64,000 nt of DNA from Trifolium pratense (lineage: Eukaryota > Streptophyta > Magnoliopsida > Fabales > Fabaceae), in assembly GCF_020283565.1 (NCBI RefSeq), contig NC_060062.1, forward strand, positions 57,186,439-57,250,438, in the 5' to 3' direction. The number at the start of each line of letters is the position of its first letter. Positions within the stretch are counted from its first letter, which is position 1. Made by a program: the position numbers and the translations under genes. Shown here piece after piece: positions 49,143-59,944 of this stretch. The notes under the pieces are model-generated. The model saw nothing but the letters and a program-made list of their open reading frames with translations, ran no database searches and was not told the origin of the DNA.

Positions 49143-51181
49143 ATTGGTATCAGAGCCCCGTTGTCTTCGGACTGTGTGGGTTATGTGTCGATCAGAGCAG
49201 GTCTGTGCAGTCAGACCAAGTGAGTATTGTGTGTCAGTCGCGTTTGTCTAACAATTTTGTGTTGTTTGTTTTGTGAAATCATTCATGTTGTTCATTTAGG
49301 AACTATGAGTGGTGTGAATTGGATTAATAGATCCATTGTTTTGTTGAGTAATGGTGTGAGTGCTATACTTCTATGTTTATAATAGTTGAATATGCTTAGA
49401 GTTTAACCTTGGTGTAGTTTAAACTTGGTTGATTTATGCTTAATTGCTAATTGTTGATGATCCGGCATGATGTAAAACTGCATGTGACGATCCGGCATGA
49501 TATAAAACTGCATGTGGTAATGATTTGAAATAATTTTAAGAAACTAATATTATTTCTTAAAGATTTTGGTGAAAATATAGAGTTATTTTCTTTTGGGTGA
49601 GTGAAAATTAAATTTTCGAAATGGTGAGAAGAGTAGGATATTAATGTGTCCTGGTATGTGTTTGTTATATGTTTGTTTATAACATGTGCTAGATGATTAC
49701 TAGGCATTTGAATTGCTATGCGTTTATGAGTAAAAACATGAAGATCTCATAATTCTATGTTGTGATTGTTGATGCATGATTCTAATTGTGCTTTCAAGTT
49801 TATAATGATGTTATATGCTTGATGTTTTGGATTTTGTGGATTAGTGAGTCGAGAAAACGAGAGTTTAGTGAGCGTAAGTTCAAAACCGTAGCAGAGCACC
49901 CAGATTTTTGGATGTGCTCGCTAGGCGAAGAATGAACCTCGCTGAGTCTCGCTAAGTCTCGCTAAGTCCTGTGAATGTTTGTGACTTGTCTCGCCGGGAG
50001 CTCGCTAGCTTTTGCTAAGCGAGGGATCCAGACAAGAAATTTTATTTTGTTGATGTCTTGTCCTAAGTTAATTGGATGTGAGATTCTTGCCTTCTTGTGT
50101 TTACTAGGGCTAGGATAAATGTGAATATGAATTGTTGCTATGCAATGTTCATTTTTCTTGTGTTGTTTTGATTTCCTAACTTTGAGAAGTGAGGGAAGTA
50201 TAGGTTACTTGAATGCTTGCATGAATTTGTGTTAGTGTTTAGGTATCGTGGGTTAGGTTTTGTCCCTTGTATGCGACATGCGTGTAAACAATGTCGATAC
50301 TAGTTTCTTCTTAGGGAGAATATGTTTAGAGACGATAGAACCGTTAGGTGTGAGCACCGGAAGTTCTAGTGGAAGAGTGTAGGTGGGTTTGAGATAAGTG
50401 GGGGAGAAGGTTATATCCCTCCGAGATGTTTTGAATGTGGGAGGATGGGATGAGTAGAGATGTTCTTGAAGCAGAATATTCAGGAAGTGGTGACGTTGTT
50501 CGAAGTGGAATGGATGAGAACAACAAGTTGTGAGAAACTATTAGAAGAGGAGTTGTGGGACCAAGTGTTTCGCCGTGAGGCGTTAGTGAGATTGGTTAAG
50601 TGAGATGAAGAGTATTCGGAATGATTGGAGATCGTGTGTTGCACTAAAAGTATGGAGGCGTGTTTTGTGGACCAAAGTTGAAGTATCTGTTTGATCGAAA
50701 TGAGTCGAATATGAGGAAGAGAAAGTGATTATGATTCTTGAGAGGTGATGATTTTGAAGTAAGTTGTCATCCAAGTGGATCGGATGTTGTAGCGGATTCT
50801 TGAGTAAGAAGTTTTACGTGAGTCGTGCATTTGGTAGTAGGTTGAATTGGTTGAACAATTTGGAGTTCTAAGTCTAGTGTGTGAAGTAATTTTCATAAGA
50901 GATGTGAAGATTAGTGAACCGTTGGTGTTCATTAATCGATGAAGGGAAGTAGGTTTTAAAGTAGATGAGAATGGAATTGCGAAATATCATAATAGGATTG
51001 GTATGCTTGTTGAATCATTGGAAGTAGGATAACGATTCGAAGGATTTTGTGAGAGGCTTGTCGAAGAAAAAGTGATTGGATTTGGATAATGACAGGGCAA
51101 TTTGTGTCGAAGTTGAATGAGATCCTAGAAGTGAAGATGAAGCTAAAAGAGAGGTATCATTTTTGAATGATGAAGAATAAG
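49143..51181 (+). other. Y interior, second copy, truncated
   Basis: Repeats 43675-45713 almost without change, then jumps at GAATAAG (51175-51181) into the last part of the X interior. No coding sequence. Confidence 0.85.
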
Positions 51182-51592
51182 ATTCGACGCAATTAAGTGA
51201 TTGAAGAAAAGTTGAGGACTTATGGAACTTGAAAAGTTGTAAGGTATTCAACGAAAACGTCTTTTCAAGGTGTATTAGACTGATTAGAGTTTGTTTTGAG
51301 TGGTGCAGTGAGTACCGTAAGATATTAAGTGGACGTTTTGGGTGGTTTGATAAGAATGGTTTATACAGACATCATGATTGTTGACTATCTATCGACAAAT
51401 CGAGGGATTAGCTGTCCTTGATCTATTGTTGGTAGTAGACGAGATTGTGTTGGTTGGGATAGACTAATTTTGTCAAACTTATTAATACGTGGAGTTCGAA
51501 GTGTTTTGTTGGAAATCGGATAAAAGAATTATCCGGAGTTGTTTTAAGTCGGGTAATTTTCGAGGACGAAAATCTTTTAAGTGGGGGAGAGT
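51175..51592 (+). repeat. Duplicated 3' tail of X interior
   Basis: Matches 41030-41447 (offset 10145), including the polypurine tract. Here it leads into the proper X 3' LTR; at 41447 it leads into Y instead. No gene. Confidence 0.88.
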
Positions 51593-53730
51593 TGTAACGA
51601 CCCATTTTTCGTATATTTTATTAAATGTTATTTTATTTATTAATTGGCTTTTAATTATTTTATTAAGCGGCGAATAATTAATTAGCGCGAGCGTAAGTTA
51701 GGAGCGTTACGTGAGCGAAACCGTGCAAGTGGGCTTAAGGCCCAATGGGCCAAGACAAGTGGGAAGGGGGCGGTTTGCTCATGCAAGTGGGAGGAGATAT
51801 TTCCACAATTTTTTTCTTGTTGGATAAGAAGAAGAGAAAAGTCATGAGCAAGTGGATGATCATGGTTAAGTGAGTGAACCATGATTAACTTGAACTTGGA
51901 GAGCAAGACTAGATCAAGTGACCATGATTCTTTGTGTGGTGAGCAAGAATAGATCAAAAGGCCATGTTTAATTCAAGCTTTCTATATAATTATATTAATA
52001 GGAAAAATCACATAATTCATTCATTTCTTTCCTCAAAACCGTGAGCCTTCCTTATCATGCCTAACCCTTCACCAAAATTCCATTTCTTCACCAAAATCAT
52101 TCATTAGAAGCTTGTTGGAACTATGAGAGTTCATGGATCATTATCCCTAAGCTAGAGCAAGCAAGAGAGCAAAGCAAGAGGGTGCTAGGGCTTGAGAAAG
52201 AGAGGAGCTCATGAGAGCTAGAACATGAGGAGCTTGAGGATTCATCAAATTTCTAAGGTAAGAGATTAGAATTCATGATTCTTGAGTGGCAAGGAGAGGG
52301 GAGATTGTCTATGTCTCCATTCCCGAACTCTCCCACTCAATTTCTTTTAGACTTTTGATTAAGCTTTTGTATGTGAGTGTGATGTTCTTCATCATCACTT
52401 TGTATGTGTTAATCACTAGCTTGATTCCATGAAAAATATGTATGTGTTTGAATCATGTTTGAAAAGTTTATGAAAGTTGCTTAAAACCCAAGAAATTGGC
52501 ATGATTTTGATTGTTTGATGTATTTGGATGTTTGGAAGGGATGATTAATGTTCTTTGATACCATATATGTTAGAAATTGCTGTTTATAAGAATTTATAAC
52601 ATGTTTGAATGAATTTTTGAGCAGATTCAATGTTAAACCGCCTTAGAAAACTCAAGAACAGATATTTTTATTCTGGTGTAGTTCGCTAAGCGACCAGGAG
52701 ATTCGCTACGCGAACCTGCTCGCCACAGCTCGCTATCTGTTCGCCATGCACCTGTAATCCTCTGACGTAGTTCGCTGCAGCGAACTGAGCTTCGCTTAGC
52801 GAATGGTTCGCTACCTGTTCGCTACTGCTTCGCTTAGCGAACAGTACTGAACCTGCAACTTTTGTTAATGGTTGTAAGTGTAATTAGGCACTTGTATCAT
52901 GGTTTAAGGGTATCCTTACATGATTGTTGATACATGTTGATGCTGTTAATGCTTATTGTTAATCGTTATATGATTGATAAACGTGTATGCAATAAGTTGT
53001 AGTTTAGAGTGAGTAATGTGATGTTTTGGCATTAATTTGCAATGTTAAGTGAATGTGTTAGGATTGTGTTCCCGCATTCATAAAAGAGTAGCTTCGAGCT
53101 AGAGAATATCATATGGTTGATATGTGCATAAATACATGCATTCATGATTGTATGTGAACATTGGAAACTTGGGTTCCAATAACGAAAATGGATTATGTGT
53201 CCATAATGAAGCCGAGGATCGGATTAGATGAATCCATGAGTCCAGAGCTGCTATCCAACAGGATATAAAACTGTGTTGGCTTATCCAAGGGAGATAAGAT
53301 GGTTCGGTAAGTTCCGACATATCCAGCAAGATATAAAACTGTTCTTGGTCCACCGTTGGTGAGACGCCTTGGTACCACATGCATTTAGTCATGTCTCGGG
53401 ATGGCATGACAGTGAATTAATTGGCATTAGATTGCATTAGGATATATGCACATTTACTTGGTAATTGTTATGTGACATTACTTGACTGGTTTTGACGTGT
53501 TTGTTGTAAGTAGCATACTAGGTAAATTCCTATGTATTTAATACTGTAATTGTATGGCGTGAGTTAGAATATGTATGATAGTTCGAAAGTGTAACGCCTT
53601 TCTTATACTCGTATGATATGCGATTATGTTTTCTAACTCTCTGCTTTGTGTTAATTGCTGGACCTTTGGGGGTTCAGATATCCAGATTGACAGGTTATAT
53701 GTTAGCTTGTCCGAGTAGCGTGGTGAAGCT
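51593..53730 (+). repeat. X 3' LTR, left part
   Basis: Matches 31691 onward with few differences (for example a 2-bp deletion near 51854). Interrupted by W at 53731; resumes at 63953. The CGCT cluster is at 52681-52842. Confidence 0.9.
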
Positions 53731-55729
53731 TGTAACGACCCGATTTTTAGTAAATCGATATTTTATATATTTGCATATATTTTGGGTTAGTGTTAAATAT
53801 TTATTTACGCGACCTATAATTATTTATCGCGAACGTAAGTTTGTGAGCGAAACCTTTGCCATGTTAGTGGGCTTGGGGCGTGTGATAGAGCTTAATGGGC
53901 CTAAGCCAATTGGGCTTGGTTCATGACCAATAGAGAGTGGTATAAGTAGCAAGTCAAACTAAGGAATAGTATCACAATTCATTTTTCATGAGAAGTTAGA
54001 GTTTGTGAGCTTAGAAGCAAGAGCAAACCCTAGGAGAGCAAGGAGAAGAACACGAGCAAGGAGAAGAGGTTTAGAGGCCAAGAATCATCATTCAATCTAA
54101 GGTGAGAGTGGTTAAGCATAAGCTTGGGTGATCCAAGAGAGGGGAGGTGTCTAGCTTCCATTCCCAAACTCTCTCATCCAATTTCTTTGGGGTTTGGGTG
54201 AAGTTTCTTTATCATAAACATGTCTTTTCATCTTAGTATGCTTAATGAACATCTAGGAGGGAATATGTATATGTTTGATGATGGTTTTGCATGTTTATGC
54301 AACTTTGCTTATTTTGCAAGAAATTGACATGATTTTGATTGTTTGATGTATTTGGATGTTTGGAAGGGATGATTAATGTTCCTTGATACCATGTATGCTT
54401 GAATTAGCTGTTTACAAGAATTTATAACATGTCTAGATGATTTTTTGAGTGGATTCAAGGTTAAACCGCCTTATTGAAACTCAAGAACAGATATTTTTCT
54501 GGTGTAGTTCGCTAAGCGACCAGGAGTTCGCTGTAGCGAACATGTTCGCTGAAGCTCGCCAATGCTCGCCATGAGCAGGTGACTTCCTGGTGAGGTTCGC
54601 CATGTCTCGCTAAGCCCTCGCTTAGCGAAGGCCTCTGTGACAGCTATTTTTGCTGATGTTTGTAAAGTGTGTGTATCCATGTATTTGGTTTCGTTTTGGT
54701 TTGGAATTATTATATGTTTAATAATTGTGTTGTGTAATGGCATTTATATAAAATGTCAAAGAAGTATATGTATTTTTGTATATCGGGCTGTCCGATAAAG
54801 AAGAATATCAGTTTGTCTGATAAAGAAGTTTAATGGATTATGTTATCCATGTAGTGAGCAGTAGCTTCGTGCTAAGTGATTATCATATGTTTGGTAAATG
54901 CATGGCATTCATAAATTCATGCATTATTTAGGGATATCAGACTTGTCTGATAAAGAAGGATATTGGACTTGTCCAATAAAGAAGGATATCAATGGTAAGT
55001 TCCTTGATAAAGAAGATGGTACCACATGCATTAGTCGTGTCTAGGTTGGCATGACATTGAATGTTTGGCATTAGTCGCATTTGAGTAAATGTGCAATTAT
55101 GTGTTATGTGTTACGTGAGTTCTTTGTGTTGTCCGAAACGACGTGAAACTATCTGGTTGTGTATTTGTGAGTATGTGTTATCTGGTGTATTGCTTATTGA
55201 GGCATGTGTGTGAGTTAGTAATACGTGATAGGTTGAATATAGGTGCGTTTCTATATTCGTATGTATGTGATTATGTTTACTAACTCTCTACCTATTTGTT
55301 ATGTGCTGGACCTTTGGGGGTTCAGGTATTCAGGTCGAGGTTTCGATCGAGCTTTAGCTGTAGATTGTTTTGGTGTGGAGCACTTTTGGTGAAGAGCTAG
55401 TGTAGGCTACCTTTGTATAGTTTTGTTAAGTTTAGTTGGGTTGTGATGTATATTAGTGCTCTGGTAATTTGTAACATCGAGTCGGGGATCGTTTGTATTC
55501 CGTCGTATATCGATGCGAACATCTTAACTTATGTTTTATGTAGATGAATTATCTTTTGAACTATTTTGTTCATTGCTTTGAAAATCCTTTATATAATGTT
55601 TTCCGCTGCGACGTTTCGTGTCATGTGCACGATCGTTTTATAAAATGTTTTCCGTAGCGCTCCGGCTACTTATCTTTAAAAAGTTTTTAAGATCACGTCT
55701 TTTAAGGGTAGTTAGTTCGGGGTGTTACA
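53731..55729 (+). repeat. W 5' LTR
   Basis: TGTAACGACCCGATTTTTAG...GGGGTGTTACA, 1999 bp. TATAAGT at 53941 is a plausible TATA box. CGCT cluster 54507-54633; hairpin array 54781-55009; conserved block GGTACCACATGCATTAG at 55019. Confidence 0.93.
54781..55009 (+). other. Array of six stem-loops in W 5' LTR
   Basis: TATCGG/CCGATA (54781, 54792), TATCAG/CTGATA (54806, 54817), ATGGAT/ATCCAT (54833, 54845), TATCAGAC/GTCTGATA (54935, 54945), TATTGGAC/GTCCAATA (54961, 54971), TATCAA/TTGATA (54987, 55004). All but the third are followed by AAGAAG. Same array at 62999-63227, and antisense at 57556-57786 and 60663-60893 in W'. If the TATA box at 53941 is right, the array lies in the transcribed leader. 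Confidence 0.85.
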
Positions 55730-55734
55730 ATAGT

Positions 55735-55746
55735 TGGTATCAGAGC
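55735..55746 (+). other. W primer-binding site
   Basis: TGGTATCAGAGC, five bases after the LTR end; initiator tRNA-Met complement. Confidence 0.93.
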
Positions 55747-55834
55747 AGGTCGGTTCATGTGAGCCATTAGGATTTTCTTTCTCTTGTATGAAGCATGTGT
55801 TGGGTACACTGTTAATACATTCTAACGTCGAGTT

Positions 55835-56773
55835 ATGATTCGTTCAGGAATCATGGCTGCTGCTAGGACCAACGCTCAGATTGCACAAGCTTTGACTGCT
55901 TTGACTACATTGGTGGTAAGGGATAATGACCCGGGAAGGGATAGTGAGAAAAGATTGGAAAGGTTTATGTCGCATAAACCAACTCTGTTTACCGGAGGCT
56001 ATAACCCGGAGGGGGCTATCAAGTGGTTAGACGAGGTTGAGATCATCTTTGAAGCAATGAGTTGTTCTGAGGAGAACAAGACTACTTTGGGAACTTATGC
56101 CCTTAGAGAGGAGGCAATCGTTTGGTGGAGGAATGTGAGACTCAGGATAGGAGTGGACGGTGTTGCTATCGTTTGGGAAACTTTCAAAAGGGAATTTTTA
56201 AGGAAGTATTTTCCGGCTGATGTGAAGAATAAGAAAGTGATCGAGTTCATGGAGCTCAAGCAAGGAAATTTATCGGTCGCCGAGTATTCGGCTAAGTTTG
56301 AAGCTTTGTGTGTGTTTAGTCCACACTACAACACGGTGGAAGCCGAAGAGGATAAGTGTGTCAAGTTCGAGAGTGGACTTCGTCCGGATATCAAGCTTTT
56401 GATTGGATTTTCTGAAATCAGGGTTTTTCCGACCCTTATGACCAAGGCAAGGATATGTGATGAATATAGCAAAGCCAAGACCAACTACTATAAGGTTCTG
56501 AATGATAGGAAAGGAAAAGGTTTGGATCGGGGTAAGCCGTATGAGAACAAGGGCAATGGAAGTGGAAAGAAGAAGCAAGGAAGTGGAAGTTGTTACAAAT
56601 GTGGAGAGCGGGGTCATATGTCATATGATTGCCCGAGGAAAAGCGACAAGTGTTTCAATTGTGGACAGTTTGGGCACAAGGCCGATGCTTGTCGGGTGAA
56701 AGTGTTTTGTTTCAATTGTGGCGAGGAAGGTCACAAGAGTCCGGTATGCAAGAAACCGAAGATGCCGCGTTAA
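55835..56773 (+). CDS. W Gag protein
   Basis: 312 codons, intact. The start may be 55835 or, more like related gags, the ATG at 55853 (MAAARTNAQIAQ). The capsid (retrotrans_gag) region spans about residues 65-165 (IKWLDEVEIIFEAM, LREEAIVWWRNV, FLRKYFP, KQGNLSVAEY). A basic linker with GKGLDRGK follows, then three consecutive CX2CX4HX4C zinc knuckles (CYKCGERGHMSYDC, CFNCGQFGHKADAC, CFNCGEEGHKSPVC). Gag would assemble particles and bind RNA; with no pol in W, enzymes must come from elsewhere. The frame stops at 56771-56773, 61 bases before the polypurine tract end. W' encodes a near-identical protein. Confidence 0.93.
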   Translation: MIRSGIMAAARTNAQIAQALTALTTLVVRDNDPGRDSEKRLERFMSHKPTLFTGGYNPEGAIKWLDEVEIIFEAMSCSEENKTTLGTYALREEAIVWWRNVRLRIGVDGVAIVWETFKREFLRKYFPADVKNKKVIEFMELKQGNLSVAEYSAKFEALCVFSPHYNTVEAEEDKCVKFESGLRPDIKLLIGFSEIRVFPTLMTKARICDEYSKAKTNYYKVLNDRKGKGLDRGKPYENKGNGSGKKKQGSGSCYKCGERGHMSYDCPRKSDKCFNCGQFGHKADACRVKVFCFNCGEEGHKSPVCKKPKMPR

Positions 56774-56837
56774 GGGTTCGTTCTCTGTTTTATCTCTTAG
56801 GTAATTTCGAGGGCGAAATTCTTTTAAGGGGGGTAGA
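56774..56837 (+). pseudogene. Relic of pol C-terminus and W polypurine tract
   Basis: In a frame different from gag this reads LGNFEGEILLRG, the same tail that ends the Z chromodomain protein. The following AAGGGGGGTAGA is the polypurine tract. The deletion that made W therefore joined the end of gag to the very end of pol. The gtaga at 56833-56837 is also the left target duplication of W'. Confidence 0.8.
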
Positions 56838-58834
56838 TGTAACACCCCGAACTAACTACCCTTAAAAACGTGATCTTAAAAACTTTTTAAAGATAAGTAG
56901 CCGGAGCGCTACGGAAAACATTTTTTATAAAACGATCGTGCACATGACACGAAACGTCGCAGCGGAAAACATTAAGTAAAGGATTTTCAAAGCAATGAAC
57001 AAAATAGTTCAAAAGATAATTCATTAACATAAAACATAAGTTAAGATGTTCACATCGATATACGACGGAATACAAACGATCCCCGACTCGATGTTACAAA
57101 ATACCAGAGCACTAATATACATCACAACCAAACTAACTTAACAAACTATACAAAGGTAGCCTACACTAGCTCCTCACCAAAAGTGCTCCACACCAAAACG
57201 ATCTGCAGCTAAAGCTCGATCGAAACCTCGACCTGAATACCTGAACCCCCAAAGGTCCAGCACATAACAAATAGGTAGAGAGTTAGTAAACATAATCACA
57301 TACATACGAATATAGAAACGCACCTATATTCAACCTATCAGGTATTACTAACTCACACACATGCCTCCATAAGCAATACACCAAATAACACATACTCACA
57401 AATACACAACCAGATAGTTTCACGTCGTTTCGGACAACACAAAGAACTCACATAACACATAACACATAATTGCACATTTACTCAAATGCGACTAATGCCA
57501 AACATTCAATGTCATGCCAACCTAGACACGACTAATGCATGTGGTACCATCTTCTTTATCAAGGAACTTACCATTGATATCCTTCTTTATTGGACAAGTC
57601 CAATATCCTTCTTTATCAGACAAGTCTGATATCCCTAAATAATGCATGAATTTATGAATGCCATGCATTTACCAAACATATGATAATCACTTAGCACGAA
57701 GCTACTGCTCACTACATGGATAACATAATCCATTAAACTTCTTTATCAGACAAACTGATATTCTTCTTTATCGGACAACCCGATATACAAAAATACATAT
57801 ACTTCTTTGACATTTTATATAAATGCCATTACACAACACAATTATTAAACATATAATAATTCCAAACCAAAACGAAACCAAATACATGGATACACACACT
57901 TTACAAACATCAGCAAAAATTGCTGTCACTGAGGCCTTCGCTAAGCGAGGGCTTAGCGAGACATGGCGAACCACACCAGGAAGTCACCTGCTCATGGCGA
58001 GCTTTGGCGAGCTTCAGCGAACCTGTTCGCTGCAGCGAACTCTTGGTCGCTTAGCGAACTACACCAGATAAATATCTGTTCTTGAGTTTCAATAAGGCGG
58101 TTTAACACTCAAATCCATCAAAAATTCATCTAGACATGTTATAAATTCTTATAAACAGCTAATTCAAGCATATATGGTATCAAGGAACATTAATCATCCC
58201 TTCCAAACATCCAAATACATCAAACAATCAAAATCATGTCAATTTCTTGCAAAATAAGCAAAGTTGCATAAACATGCAAAACCATCATCAAACATATACA
58301 TATTCCCTCCTAGATGTTCATTAAGCATACTAAGATGAAAAGACATGTTTATGATAAAGAAACTTCACCCAAACCCCAAAGAAATTGGATGAGAGAGTTT
58401 AGGAATGGAGGCTAGACACCTCCCCTCTCTTGGATCACCCAAGCTTATGCTTAACCACTCTCACCTTAGATTGAATGATGATTCTTGGCCTCTAAATCTC
58501 TTCTCCTTGCTCGAGTTCTTCTTCTTGCCCTCCTAGGGTTCTTGCTTTGCTTCAAGCTCACAAACTCTAACTTCTCATGAAAAACAAGTTATGAGACTAT
58601 TCCTTGGTTTGACTTGGTACTTATACCACTTCCTATTGGTCATGAACCAAGCCCAATAGCCTAAGCCCATTAAGCTTCTATCACACGCCCAAGCCCACTA
58701 ACACGATAAAGGTTTCGCTCACAAACTTATGTTCGCGATAAATAATTATAGGTCGCGTAAATAAATATTTAACACTAACCCAAAATATATGCAAATATAT
58801 AAAATATCGATTTACTAAAAATCGGGTCGTTACA
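56838..58834 (-). repeat. W' 3' LTR
   Basis: 1997 bp, inverted relative to the W LTRs. It forms the 2-kb spacer between the two inverted LTR-gag arms (53731-56837 and 58835-61941). Confidence 0.93.
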
Positions 58835-58900
58835 ACTCTACCCCCCTTAAAAGAATTTCGCCCTCGAAATTACCTAAGAGATAAAGCGGAGAACGAACCC

Positions 58901-59839
58901 TCAACGCGGCATCTTCGGTTTCTTGCATACCGGACTCTTGTGACCTTCCTCGCCACAATTGAAACAAAACACTTTCACCCGACAAGCATCGGCCTTGTGC
59001 CCAAACTGTCCACAATTGAAACACTTGTCGCTTCTCCTCGGGCAATCATATGACATATGACCCCGCTCTCCACATTTGTAACAACTTCCACCTCCTTGCT
59101 TCTTCTTTCCACTTCCATTACCCTTGTTCTCATACGGCTTACCACGATCCAAACCTTTTCCTTTCCTATCATTCAGAACCTTATAGTAGTTGGTCTTGGC
59201 TTTGCTATCTTCATCACAAATCCTTGCCTTGGTCATAAGGGTCGAAAAATCCCTGATTTCAGAAAATCCAATCAAAAGCTTGATATCCGGACGAAGTCCA
59301 CTCTCGAACTTGACACACTTATCCTCTTCGGCTTCCACCGTGTTGTAGTGTGGACTAAACACACACAAAACTTCAAACTTAGCCGAATACTCGGCGACCG
59401 ATAAATTTCCTTGCTTGAGCTCCATGAACTCGATCACTTTCTTGTTCTTCACATCAGCCGGAAAGTACTTCCTTAAAAATTCCCTTTTGAAAGTTTCCCA
59501 AACGATAGCAACACCGTCCACTCCTATCCTGAGTCTCACATTCCTCCACCAAACGATTGCCTCCTCTCTAAGGGCGTAAGTTCCCAAAGTAGTCTTGTTC
59601 TCCTCAGAACAACTCATTGCTTCAAAGATGATCTCAACCTCATCTAACCACTTGATAGCCCCCTCCGGGTTATAGCCTCCGGTAAACAGAGTTGGTTTAT
59701 GCGACATAAACCTTTCCAATCTTTTCTCACTATCCCTTCCCGGGTCATTATCCCTTACCACCAATGTAGTCAAAGCAGTCAAAGCTTGTGCAATCTGAGC
59801 GTTGGTCCTAGCAGCAGCCATGATTCCTGAACGAATCAC
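58901..59839 (-). CDS. W' Gag protein
   Basis: 312 codons, intact, with the same capsid region and three zinc knuckles as W Gag. I count about six amino-acid differences (for example A/V in FEALCVF, V/D and P/S near SEIRVFPT, Y/D in CDEYSK, K/R in CPRKSD). The zinc ligands are all kept. The start options are the same (59839 or 59821). An intact Gag in both copies argues that Gag function is kept although pol is lost. No other gene in the element. Confidence 0.93.
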   Translation of the reverse strand: MIRSGIMAAARTNAQIAQALTALTTLVVRDNDPGRDSEKRLERFMSHKPTLFTGGYNPEGAIKWLDEVEIIFEAMSCSEENKTTLGTYALREEAIVWWRNVRLRIGVDGVAIVWETFKREFLRKYFPADVKNKKVIEFMELKQGNLSVAEYSAKFEVLCVFSPHYNTVEAEEDKCVKFESGLRPDIKLLIGFSEIRDFSTLMTKARICDEDSKAKTNYYKVLNDRKGKGLDRGKPYENKGNGSGKKKQGGGSCYKCGERGHMSYDCPRRSDKCFNCGQFGHKADACRVKVFCFNCGEEGHKSPVCKKPKMPR

Positions 59840-59944
59840 AACTCGACGTTAGAATGTATTAACAGTGTACCCAACACATGCTTCATACAAGAGAAAGAAA
59901 ATCCTAATGGCTCACATGAACCGACCTGCTCTGATACCAACTAT

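Noticed and set aside
57823..58071. 82-codon ORF repeated in both W' LTRs (also 60930-61178), with counterparts on the minus strand in W LTRs
   Set aside because: It crosses the CGCT cluster of the LTR, antisense to the element, with no domain; recurrence is explained by LTR identity.
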